Shown here: piece by piece, positions 52,166 to 60,062 of the stretch
How positions within the stretch are numbered: the first letter of the stretch is position 1
How the letters are laid out: every line of letters starts with the position of its first letter
Origin: Candidatus Acetothermia bacterium
GTDB taxonomy: Bacteria > Bipolaricaulota > Bipolaricaulia > RBG-16-55-9
Direction: 5' to 3'
Assembly: GCA_016201405.1 (NCBI GenBank)
Contig: JACQCZ010000018.1
Location: 1 to 64,000 of the forward strand
Length of the DNA stretch: 64,000 bases
Position numbers and translations under genes: made by a program
The notes under the pieces: generated by a model
The model's database searches: none
The model's input: the letters and a program-made list of their open reading frames with translations, nothing else
What the model was told of the DNA's origin: nothing

Positions 52166-55100
52166 TCAGTTTCCAATGGCTTTCTGGAAGCGAAGATCAC
52201 TGCGGAGACCTGCAAACCGCTGTTCTGTCTTCGCCAATTCTAAAAGGCGCGTTCCTATATAGGGGCGGCCTTTCTGAAGCCAATTGATAGCTTCATCATG
52301 AAGCTTTAAAACTGAGAAACAGATGGCTATGCTGTAATGCAAAAGACCGGGATCATTTGCATACATTAATGCATTATCAAATGCTCGTGAAGCTTCAGTT
52401 CGCTGACCAAGAGCCTGGTGGATTGAACCGAGGATTCCGTAGGAAAGTGAAATTTCATGGGAGTTATTCATCGAAATCCAAATATTGACAGATCGCATCG
52501 CAAATTCCAGTGCTTCATTCAGTTTGTTAATGTGGATACAGTTCATTGCGAGACGTTGTAGTACCCATGCTGCGCTAACTTCGTCACCCATTTGTTGATA
52601 TATTCTAACGGAATCTATCCACCATGAGATTGCCTTTTCCGGATCATCACCCACTGAATATGCGTGACCCATTGCGAAATATGCATTGACTCTCATGGAA
52701 GGGTCACCCAATTTCTCTGATATTGCCAAACCCTTCTTGCAGTAAAGCAACGCTCGTCCCAAATCTCCTTTAAAGCTGTATGAGTTACCAAGATTAATAT
52801 AAACAGATGAAGCAAGAGCTTGGTTGTTTGTCGCATCAAGAAGTGCGCTGGACTCATTAAGATCAACAATTGCAGCGTCAAAGTCTCGCAAATTCAAATG
52901 GATCACCCCTGCTCGATCAAAAATCCTTGCTGCCTCTTCGGGATAGGCGCTTTTGTCAATCTCTGCAAGTGCTCTATCGCAATAGTTAATTCCCTCTTTG
53001 AATTTGCTCATAAAACGGCAAGCATTAATAATCAAAGTATAAAGTCCTGCTCGCCCAACTGGGTCGCGGATTATCTCAAGCGCCTTGAGGCAATATTCAA
53101 TTCCTTCTTGATGTTTGTCAGTATTTGTGTAGATTCGCCCGATCTCTCCATAGATCTTTCCCAGAGCCTGCTCGTCATTCAATATCTTGGCCAGCTCCAG
53201 ACTCTTGTTGTAAAAGTAGATCGCTTCGTCCTTTGAGAAGCTCTTGTTCCAGGCGTACTCTCCCGCCAGCAGCGAATATCGGAGCGCATTGCGCTCATCT
53301 TTGGCTCGGGAAAAGTGATCGGCAATCTCTCCAATCACTGCAACCCCGTAGCCCACGGCTTTACTCTCATACAGCCCTTCCAAGACCCGCCCCGCCAGGA
53401 GATGAAGACGGCGCTTCCGCTCCGGCAGCAGATTTCCGTAGACCACTTCGCGGATGACGTCATGGCGGAACTGATAAAAGCCCGCCTGCTCCGACAAGAG
53501 ACCTGACAGAAGAAGCTCTTCAAGACTAAGCACAATATCTTCTTCCGGACGCTCCAGCGCCTCCTTCAGAAAGAGCAGATCAAATGCCCGCGAGCGCGTG
53601 GAGACGAGGTTTAAAAGATCACGGCTGCGGCTCGTGATCGGGCGAAGTCTGTCCTCGACGACCGCTTCCACTTTGGGAGGCAGCACGGCGCCAGAGAGTT
53701 TTTCTATAGCCACATGCCATCCCTCTTTGTCGTCGGCATAGACTGCACCGGAGAGGAGATAAGACTGCACCAGCTCAACCACGAAGAAGGCATTGCCTCG
53801 TGAGCTGCCCTCTAGATTGCGGACAAACTCGGGCGGCATCTCTTCGTGTGTATGAAGCATTCCCTGCACTAGCTCTGAGATTTGCACGTTCGATAATGGA
53901 GGTAGCGCGATCTGCTCAACCAAGTTGTCCTTTAATGCCGTGATGAGAAATTCTTTAAGAGGATGGCCTTCGCGCATGTACTCGGGCTCCGAGCGGTGCA
54001 TTCCCAGCACCAGGATTCGGGCACCCGCTACTCTTTTCGCGAGGTAGTGAAGCAGTTGCAGCGATGCCGGATCTGCCCACTGAAGATCATCAAAATAGAT
54101 TGTAAGAGGTGCCTGCTGAGAGAGCTGAAGCAGCATCTGGCTGATCGCCTCAAAGAGGTTGTTCTTCTCTTGCGCAAGAGGAAGCGGCGTAGCTCTGGGC
54201 TTGATCTCTGGAAAGATCTCTGAGATCTCCGGCAGCAGCCGGATCACTTCACTGAGCCATAGCGGTGAAAATTGTGCCGAGGTGCTCGGAGGTGCTTTCT
54301 GGAAGAGCTGGCGCAATATCTCCATCCAGGGCTGATAGGGCATCTGTCCTTCGGATTCATAGGACTGCCCCGTCAGGACTAGACCGCCTTGTGCTTGGAT
54401 GTAATTGACAACCTCTTGAGCCAGTCTTGTCTTTCCTGAGCCTGCTTCACCCGAGACTAGAATAGCCTGTCCCTTGCCCTGAGCAGCCGCGTCCCAGGCT
54501 GAGAGAATGCGGCCACACTCCTCAACGCGGCCAATAAAAGGGGCTCCGAGCTCTGGAAATTGCAGCACGAGCTCTTTCCAGCGCTTGGACTTCTCCTGTA
54601 ATACTGAGGCGCTCGCCCGCTCAAAGATTAGCTTGTAAAGCTCCTGAGTCTCAGGAAGGGGCTCGACTTCCAGCTCAGTCTGCAAAAGCTTTGTGAGATC
54701 TTGATAGGTCTGAAGAGCTGCGTTCCTGTCCCCCAGGGCATAATAGAGGAGCATCAGATCGCGGTGAACCTCTTCTTGCAGCGCATTCTTGGCCAGAGAT
54801 TGTTTGGCATATGTAATCGCTTGCGGGTAATCCTCTTGCTCTTTGCAGGCTCTCACCAGATGCCGCAAGGCATTTAGATAGAGCTCGCGAAAGTAATCCC
54901 TCGCCTCCAGAACCCAGTCATCATAGCTCTCTTCGAGAAAGTCTCCGTGGTAGAGTGCGACCGCCTCGCGGAGTGGCGGAATCGCCGCCCCCTGAGGCGA
55001 GTCTTCGGCGCTTTTGAGCAGTTTTTCAAACTCCTCGACGTCCATCCAGTAAGAAGTCTTGCGGTTGAATTGTGCCGTGGTGCGAGTCGTCAGAATGAGA

Positions 55101-55345
55101 GGCTCATCTTCAGAGGTGGGAATCTTTTTGTTGAGCTCAAAGATGGCGTTTCGCAGGCTGGCGCGGGCCTTCTCTTCGCTGGAATCGGGCCAGAATAATA
55201 CGGCCATGCGCTCGCGCGACTGAGGCGCTTCCCGTTTTAGCCAGAGATAGGCCAAGACCTGCTCGGTCTTGCGAGTCGCCAGCTGCATCGGCTGGCCCTT
55301 TGCGTCATCAATGCGCGTCTTGCCCAGAAACCTCAGCTGGATCAT
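52166..55345 (-). CDS. BTAD-domain regulator with AAA ATPase and TPR repeats
   Basis: 1059 residues from the ATG at 55345 with AAGGGTG upstream; a GTG three codons earlier is possible. The N-terminal winged helix (IQLRFLGKTRI, QVLAYLWLKRE, RERMAVLFWPD, ASLRNAIFELNKKI) is followed by BTAD (YWMDVEEFEKLL, LYHGDFLEESYDDWVLEARDYFREL). An AAA_16-type ATPase runs from ~270: FIGRVEECGRIL, Walker A GEAGSGKTR, Walker B IYFDDLQWAD. From ~690 to the end there are TPR repeats. It is a large cytoplasmic regulator; the target genes and signal are not known. It is convergent with the metzincin-like gene, 35 bp apart. Confidence 0.87.
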   Translation of the reverse strand: MIQLRFLGKTRIDDAKGQPMQLATRKTEQVLAYLWLKREAPQSRERMAVLFWPDSSEEKARASLRNAIFELNKKIPTSEDEPLILTTRTTAQFNRKTSYWMDVEEFEKLLKSAEDSPQGAAIPPLREAVALYHGDFLEESYDDWVLEARDYFRELYLNALRHLVRACKEQEDYPQAITYAKQSLAKNALQEEVHRDLMLLYYALGDRNAALQTYQDLTKLLQTELEVEPLPETQELYKLIFERASASVLQEKSKRWKELVLQFPELGAPFIGRVEECGRILSAWDAAAQGKGQAILVSGEAGSGKTRLAQEVVNYIQAQGGLVLTGQSYESEGQMPYQPWMEILRQLFQKAPPSTSAQFSPLWLSEVIRLLPEISEIFPEIKPRATPLPLAQEKNNLFEAISQMLLQLSQQAPLTIYFDDLQWADPASLQLLHYLAKRVAGARILVLGMHRSEPEYMREGHPLKEFLITALKDNLVEQIALPPLSNVQISELVQGMLHTHEEMPPEFVRNLEGSSRGNAFFVVELVQSYLLSGAVYADDKEGWHVAIEKLSGAVLPPKVEAVVEDRLRPITSRSRDLLNLVSTRSRAFDLLFLKEALERPEEDIVLSLEELLLSGLLSEQAGFYQFRHDVIREVVYGNLLPERKRRLHLLAGRVLEGLYESKAVGYGVAVIGEIADHFSRAKDERNALRYSLLAGEYAWNKSFSKDEAIYFYNKSLELAKILNDEQALGKIYGEIGRIYTNTDKHQEGIEYCLKALEIIRDPVGRAGLYTLIINACRFMSKFKEGINYCDRALAEIDKSAYPEEAARIFDRAGVIHLNLRDFDAAIVDLNESSALLDATNNQALASSVYINLGNSYSFKGDLGRALLYCKKGLAISEKLGDPSMRVNAYFAMGHAYSVGDDPEKAISWWIDSVRIYQQMGDEVSAAWVLQRLAMNCIHINKLNEALEFAMRSVNIWISMNNSHEISLSYGILGSIHQALGQRTEASRAFDNALMYANDPGLLHYSIAICFSVLKLHDEAINWLQKGRPYIGTRLLELAKTEQRFAGLRSDLRFQKAIGN

Positions 55346-55520
55346 GAGGTACACACCCTTATTATTTTACTCTATACGCAGATTTTCCACTATGGCGTAT
55401 TCAATATGACAATATATCCATCAATAGAGTCAGTGAGGTGTCAAATAGTCTGGGGCGCTAGATGTGCTTATATAATCAATGACCAGCCCAATTTTTCTGA
55501 ATAGCTCGGCATATCTGAGA

Positions 55521-55865
55521 TCAGCTTTGCGAAAGCTCGATCAGATGGCCATCGGGATCGCGCAGATAGGCAGAGCGTCCCCAATAGTAGTTGTTTGGTG
55601 CAATCTCAACTCTCAGCCCTTGTGCTTGAAGGTCATTGCAAGCTTCATCCACATTCTTGACTGAGAAAGCCAGATGGCTTTCTGATGGGAGCTCTCCTGG
55701 CTTTGGCTCATAGCTCTTGTGAATCATCACTTTTGTGGTCCCGGCCATGAAGATCGCCATGCCCTCTGATTTGGCGACAGGCTCGGCTTCCAAGAGTTTT
55801 CGATAAAAGCCGATCATCGCTTGAACGTTTGATGTAAATAGAGCAATTTCATGTACTGATTTCAT
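55521..55865 (-). CDS. VOC-superfamily protein (glyoxalase/dioxygenase fold), copy 1
   Basis: 114 residues with two beta-alpha-beta-beta-beta units. HEIALFTSNVQAMIGFYRKLL opens the first. SHLAFSVKNVDEACNDLQ and GRSAYLRDPDGHLIELSQ make the second. His and Glu at the expected metal positions (HEI, SHL, ELS) are present. Substrate unknown. It is divergent from the second VOC gene across 136 bp. Confidence 0.83.
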   Translation of the reverse strand: MKSVHEIALFTSNVQAMIGFYRKLLEAEPVAKSEGMAIFMAGTTKVMIHKSYEPKPGELPSESHLAFSVKNVDEACNDLQAQGLRVEIAPNNYYWGRSAYLRDPDGHLIELSQS

Positions 55866-55895
55866 GGTGGAAGTTGTAGCACAAATTTTCCAGAC

Positions 55896-55926
55896 TTGAC
55901 AATTTGGGTTATGATTCTGTTAGAAT
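55896..55926 (+). promoter_or_regulatory. Candidate promoter for the second VOC gene
   Basis: TTGACA (55896-55901) and TAGAAT (55921-55926) with a long 19-bp spacer, 75 bp before the start at 56002. The spacing is not ideal, so this is tentative. Confidence 0.35.
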
Positions 55927-56001
55927 ATTCCGGTGGGATGGCACTCGTCTGGTTACAAAAAACTCCTCTTCTCAAATTTATAATTCATCAGGAGGTCAAT
56001 C

Positions 56002-56391
56002 ATGAAGGGCAAGATCGCACTCATCACTATTCTGGCGGATGACGCGCAGAAATTGAAGAAGTTCTATCAAGATGTGATGGGCTTTGAAGTTCAGGCCGAT
56101 CACGGCCAGTACATTGAGTTCCAGAGCGAGGGCGTGCGCTTTGCTGTCTGCGGACGTGCCTTTCTGGCCGATGCAACTGGCATTGCTGGATACAAAGAGC
56201 CAAAGCGAGGCCACAGCTTTGAGCTCGCCTTTCCCGCTGCTTCACCCAAAGATGTTGACAAAATTTATCAAGAGCTAATCAAGAAGGGCGCCAAGCCCGT
56301 GAGAGAGCCTGCTGATATGCCCTGGGGTCAGCGGACCGGATTCTTTGCCGATCCCGAAGGCAATGTGCATGAGATCTTTGCCAGCTTGTAG
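56002..56391 (+). CDS. VOC-superfamily protein (glyoxalase/dioxygenase fold), copy 2
   Basis: 129 residues; CAGGAGG lies upstream of the ATG. DAQKLKKFYQDVMGFEV, YIEFQSEGVRFAVCG, HSFELAFPAASPKDVDKIYQELIKKGA, and RTGFFADPEGNVHEIFAS are the strands and helix of the fold. It resembles the DUF/glyoxalase-like proteins that bind fosfomycin, bleomycin or aldehydes, but the substrate cannot be told. The downstream inverted repeat GGTCAAGC/GCTTGACC (56405-56428) lies between this gene and the convergent YHYH gene. Confidence 0.83.
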   Translation: MKGKIALITILADDAQKLKKFYQDVMGFEVQADHGQYIEFQSEGVRFAVCGRAFLADATGIAGYKEPKRGHSFELAFPAASPKDVDKIYQELIKKGAKPVREPADMPWGQRTGFFADPEGNVHEIFASL

Positions 56392-56489
56392 GGGAAATGA
56401 GAGGGGTCAAGCCCGGTGAAGCTTGACCTCCTCCAGACAATCAGCCCTACCCAGTTCAAGAGGGCCGTGTCGTCTAGCAAGTTTCGAGG

Positions 56490-57500
56490 TCAACGCGGAG
56501 GTCCGCCAGCTCCTGGAGTCTGAAAGTCCCGGGAATCGACCACGCCATGATAACAGAGTGGAAAGTAGGAAAAGCCGAGCTTTCCTTCCCCATTGTGCAA
56601 TGTGCTGACGTAGTGATAGATGCCTTGTGGCGCTTCCGGTGTCGGGCCAAAGATGCCATTGCACTGATCTAGATCGCCTAGACCTGCGACATACTCCCAG
56701 TCGCTGATGCCATTTGCGCCGTTTCCGCCGTTGGCTTTGAGGCGGTAGCTGCTGGTCATCTCATGCACTTTTCCACTGGCGTCATAGCCGTAGGAGCCGT
56801 AGATGGGATAGCCATCGAATGCGAATCCAATAATCTCAGAGTGCTGCGTGCTGTCTACTTTGCTAAAACTGTAGTCGGTAAGGCTTGAGCCGCTAGCAGC
56901 GTGCCAGTGCACGCAATTGCCATCGGCATGATAGTGATAATAGCCATCGGGAGTGGCGTGGGCTCCGCAGACTCCCAGCTTGGGAGCCTGGCCAGTGGGG
57001 GTGAAGTAGCCGCTGTTTAGCGCGACGACGTCTGCACCATTGCCATCTTCAGGTCCAAAGATGGCGACGCCATTCGCGGCGACAGCGATGGGGCCCCGAA
57101 TCGGGGCGGTGGTGTACGTCCCGCTCTTATTCTCCACCGGATTGAGCGGAATGTACCAGGTATACGTCTGGACGGAGATCGGACTGACCCCGGACCAATA
57201 ATCATGATTGGGCACGCCGTTGCTGGTCACGACGGCTGTCGTTGATGTGTACAAAACGCTGAGCGAGCATTGGCGCTTGTCATTGGCGCTGGTGCTCTGA
57301 TCATCCACTTTGGGGGCTGAGCCATTCTGACAGAGCCAGGCATTTAGCATATAGCCTGGGACATTTGAAGTCTGGTTGAGCGCTGGAGATGAGGCGGGTG
57401 ATTGTAGTGCGGCCCCGGATGCGCTAGACACCACAAGACCGCAGCCAAGCAGTGTCAGTGTGAAGCCCGTTATGAGTAAGCTGAGCGTGATCTTCTTCAT
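56490..57500 (-). CDS. YHYH-domain lipoprotein
   Basis: 336 residues from the ATG at 57500, five bases after GGGGAG; a longer frame upstream reads non-protein-like sequence. Lipobox LTLLGC. The YHYH domain is clear: GVAIFGPEDGNGADVV, GVCGAHATPDGYYHYHADGNCVHW, IGFAFDGYPIYGSYGYDASG and GIYHYVSTLHNGEGKLGFSYFPLCYHGV. The His clusters suggest a metal site, and Cys pairs may stabilise the fold. The function of this family is not established; it is exported in many bacteria. A repeat element sits 84 bp upstream. Confidence 0.88.
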   Translation of the reverse strand: MKKITLSLLITGFTLTLLGCGLVVSSASGAALQSPASSPALNQTSNVPGYMLNAWLCQNGSAPKVDDQSTSANDKRQCSLSVLYTSTTAVVTSNGVPNHDYWSGVSPISVQTYTWYIPLNPVENKSGTYTTAPIRGPIAVAANGVAIFGPEDGNGADVVALNSGYFTPTGQAPKLGVCGAHATPDGYYHYHADGNCVHWHAASGSSLTDYSFSKVDSTQHSEIIGFAFDGYPIYGSYGYDASGKVHEMTSSYRLKANGGNGANGISDWEYVAGLGDLDQCNGIFGPTPEAPQGIYHYVSTLHNGEGKLGFSYFPLCYHGVVDSRDFQTPGAGGPPR

Positions 57501-57583
57501 ACATTCTCCCCTGCATTCTAAATTTGACTCATCGATGAATCTAGAGACTTTGTATGAAGATCGTGTGAGTGGGGCGTGAGGGA

Positions 57584-57604
57584 TTTGTAAATTTTTCGTC
57601 AAAT
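57584..57604 (-). promoter_or_regulatory. Diverged copy of the ACGAT element upstream of the YHYH gene
   Basis: Minus strand: ATTTGACGAA, then AAATTTACAAA. It matches the core of the 29-bp element at 16 of 21 positions and keeps the 11-bp step. It lies 84 bp before the start at 57500. Confidence 0.4.
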
Positions 57605-57799
57605 CCAGGTTGAATTTGGGTGTATACGAGTCAGCTCATGTAAGTTTGGAAGCGAATCTACTTCTTTAACAGTGGGCGTAACAAGAACTGGACCGCGTGA
57701 GCTTGCAAACCAACACAATCACTTCAGAAAGAAGTTCGACTTGCATTTTGGCATCGTTTGGGTTTAGAAAATTTCATAGATCATTGAGGGGGGATTTTA

Positions 57800-58294
57800 A
57801 TGATCAAGGGTCTTATTCTGGTCGTGCTGGTCCTCGGAGCTGTGCTCTTTGCCGTCTTTATCTCGAATAACAGTCTGCAGTCTAAGGTTGACATGCCATC
57901 GGTCGGATATACGCTCCATATCGATGCCAAGCGGCATATCACGGATCTTCCCAACTGGGTAGTCCATCACTACTGCAAGAGCTTGACTGATGGAGTCATC
58001 CAGTGCCTGCTCTTTGAGTCCGACGATCCTGACGCGCATCTGATTGGCATCGAGACGGTGATTGATGCCAAGACGTATGCCGCGCTATCGCCCGATGAGC
58101 AGCAAAAATGGCACTATCACAAGGTGGAGATTCCGCTGGTCGATGCCAAGCTGCCAGACTTGAAGCCCGAAGAGGCGGCCAAGGTCGTCCAGGCGCTGCA
58201 AGAGACCTACGGGAAGGTGGTCATCATCTGGGAGCCAGGCCAGAAGGCCCCCATCGGAGATCCGGTCATTGTCAATGTTCATGGCACAAAGTGA
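57800..58294 (+). CDS. Membrane-anchored DUF1264-family protein
   Basis: 164 residues; GAGGGGGG precedes the ATG. An N-terminal helix (GLILVVLVLGAVLFAVFI) is followed by the DUF1264 domain: VVHHYCKSL, GVIQCLLFESDDPDAHLIGIETVID, LSPDEQQKWHYHKVEIPLVDAKLPDL. The HHYC and WHYH motifs may form a metal or ligand site. The family is better known from plant oil-body-associated proteins, and its biochemical role is not established. The domain would face the outside here. Confidence 0.83.
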   Translation: MIKGLILVVLVLGAVLFAVFISNNSLQSKVDMPSVGYTLHIDAKRHITDLPNWVVHHYCKSLTDGVIQCLLFESDDPDAHLIGIETVIDAKTYAALSPDEQQKWHYHKVEIPLVDAKLPDLKPEEAAKVVQALQETYGKVVIIWEPGQKAPIGDPVIVNVHGTK

Positions 58295-58477
58295 GCTAGA
58301 TCGACTGCGCTATTAATAAGACAGAGATTGCCTTCAGGATGCGGCGCGCTTTTTTTAGATGCGCAGACTCTGTCATACTTTCTCGCTCATAGAGTAGACT
58401 TTTTGTCAACTGACTTCTTGCGAGTGATCTCTGCTGTTATATTTTCTGTTGAAAATGAGCGAGCCAAGAGGAGTGCT

Positions 58478-58915
58478 ATGCCAAAACAGATTCCAATCAC
58501 GCCTATTTATGCGCGCGGAGATGTCGTCGAGATGCTGGATGGGGAGTATGCAATGCTGGTCAGCCATATCGAGGACTTGAGTGATGACCAGCTGCTCTGG
58601 CGGCCAAGTCCAAAGGCGCATTGCATCTCAGAGATTCTTTGGCATCTCTATTATGAGCCTGAACACCCACCGAAGCCAAAGAATAAAAAAGAGGCGTTGA
58701 ATCAATTAAAAACCTGGTACGAGGGGCACCGCGAAAAAGCTTCTGATTCCAAGAAACTTGCAAAGCCGGTGACCTGGTGGACGGGAGATGAGATGACTTA
58801 TCGCGGCTATCTGCAGGGCTTTGTGATCCGGCACATTGCATACCACTATGGGCAGATTATCGCGTTGCGTCAGGCGATGGGAGTCGATGAGGGCAAGTTC
58901 TATCACCAGAAGTGA
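58478..58915 (+). CDS. DinB-like (four-helix bundle) protein
   Basis: 145 residues from the ATG at 58478, after GAGGAG; a longer open frame upstream is not protein-like. Helices carry the three conserved His of the DinB/YfiT fold: SEILWHLYY, then IRHIAYHYGQIIALRQAMG. Also DLSDDQLLWRPSPKAHCISE. The His set would bind a divalent metal. Members act as thiol or other small-molecule transferases. The exact role is unknown. Confidence 0.83.
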   Translation: MPKQIPITPIYARGDVVEMLDGEYAMLVSHIEDLSDDQLLWRPSPKAHCISEILWHLYYEPEHPPKPKNKKEALNQLKTWYEGHREKASDSKKLAKPVTWWTGDEMTYRGYLQGFVIRHIAYHYGQIIALRQAMGVDEGKFYHQK

Positions 58916-59038
58916 TCTTGGTCTTTCATTTGAACCCATGATATGCGTCTCAGAGTCACCCAAAATTCACCTCCTATCCATTCTTATTTCATCTTCAGCA
59001 TGATTTAATAAAGAGACCATCAGAAGGGAGGTAATTTT

Positions 59039-59296
59039 ATGCGCAAGCATAGAATCATCTTAGCGTCTCTTGTAGTGGGACTTTTGCTGTTGGTGGGCTC
59101 CACTCTCGCCCCAAACGCCTACACCAAGAACAGCCATAGCAGCAGCAACAGCAATAGAGTGACCATTTGTCACATCCCCCCGGGCAGTCCACAGAAAGCC
59201 CAAACTATCGTGGTCAGCCAGGCGGCCGTGCCCGCCCATCTGGCTCACGGCGACACGCTGGGGGCTTGCCCCGCCGCTGGAACAACCGGCGGTTAA
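59039..59296 (+). CDS. Small exported protein with a CHIPPG...AHLAHGD...C motif
   Basis: 85 residues; GGGAGGT upstream. Signal peptide ends near NAYTK. The mature part is little more than the motif VTICHIPPGSP...VVSQAAVPAHLAHGDTLGAC, seen in many secreted proteins of bacteria. It has two Cys and three His that could hold a metal or a disulphide. Here it makes up nearly the whole protein. No enzyme function is known for the motif. Confidence 0.82.
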   Translation: MRKHRIILASLVVGLLLLVGSTLAPNAYTKNSHSSSNSNRVTICHIPPGSPQKAQTIVVSQAAVPAHLAHGDTLGACPAAGTTGG

Positions 59297-59338
59297 GCTG
59301 TCCCATCGGACCCGACGAATAAATCCTAGATGGCTTTT

Positions 59339-59380
59339 AGAGCCTCTCTAATGACTAACCCAGAGAGGCTCTTGCTTTTT
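59339..59380 (+). terminator. Rho-independent terminator of the small exported protein gene
   Basis: An 11-bp stem (AGAGCCTCTCT 59339-59349 with AGAGAGGCTCT 59362-59372), 12-base loop, then TGCTTTTT. Confidence 0.9.
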
Positions 59381-59533
59381 CATTGTTGATCTGAAAATTC
59401 ACACAACGAGATTCATCAAAAATTCATAACCTTTCCATTCTGCTTTCACCTCTTTTGCCTCAAAATAATCGTGTCATTCCAATAGAGTTTGAGGATCCCT
59501 GGCTCTGCCAGAGCCTCAAAGTCAGGAGGAGCT

Positions 59534-59980
59534 ATGAGACATAAAGTTTTTGCCATGACGATGCTAGTAATGATTGTCGCAGCGGTTGCTGGATGCGCCA
59601 CTTTATCCCCAATCCTGCTTCGCCCCGCATCGGTCGAGTCCGATCTCACGTATTCTGCCTTTATCACGCAGCTGCGTGAGACGGGCGCCAAAGTCATCGA
59701 GCCGATTGACGACATCCACCAGCCCTTCTTCTCGGTCATTGGCACTGTGATTCTGGCCGACGATGAGTACATTCAAGTCTTTAAATTCGATGATCCAGAG
59801 GCTGCCGAAGAGGCCACCTATGCCATAACGCCAGATGGCGACTCTGCCGATGGCTTTCAATGGGCAGCGCATCCCCATTGCTTCATGAAGGGAAGCTTGA
59901 TCGTGCTCTATGGCGGCACCAATCAGACCTTGCTCAGCGATCTGCGGCAGATTTTGGGTCTACAGTTTGCTGGGAAGTGA
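59534..59980 (+). CDS. Lipoprotein of unknown function
   Basis: 148 residues from the ATG at 59534, preceded by AGGAGG; an earlier in-frame start would break the signal peptide. Lipobox VAAVAGC with Cys21. The mature part is a compact alpha/beta domain (LRETGAKVIEPIDDI, FSVIGTVILADDEYIQVFKFDDPEAAEEATYAI, CFMKGSLIVLYGGTNQTLLSDLRQILG). This pattern is common in small bacterial lipoproteins of unknown role. A bidirectional terminator follows. Confidence 0.78.
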   Translation: MRHKVFAMTMLVMIVAAVAGCATLSPILLRPASVESDLTYSAFITQLRETGAKVIEPIDDIHQPFFSVIGTVILADDEYIQVFKFDDPEAAEEATYAITPDGDSADGFQWAAHPHCFMKGSLIVLYGGTNQTLLSDLRQILGLQFAGK

Positions 59981-60020
59981 TCTAAAAAGAGTATTGAGTA
60001 AGAATCCCAGGAGGTAGGCC

Positions 60021-60060
60021 GGGCCCCTCTTCATGCGCGCGAAGGGGGGCTCTTGATTTT
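60021..60060. terminator. Bidirectional terminator between convergent genes
   Basis: GGGCCCCTCTTC (60021-60032) pairs with GAAGGGGGGCTC (60041-60052) with one or two weak pairs, loop ATGCGCGC. TTGATTTTT follows on the plus strand. Confidence 0.75.
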
Positions 60061-60062
60061 TC

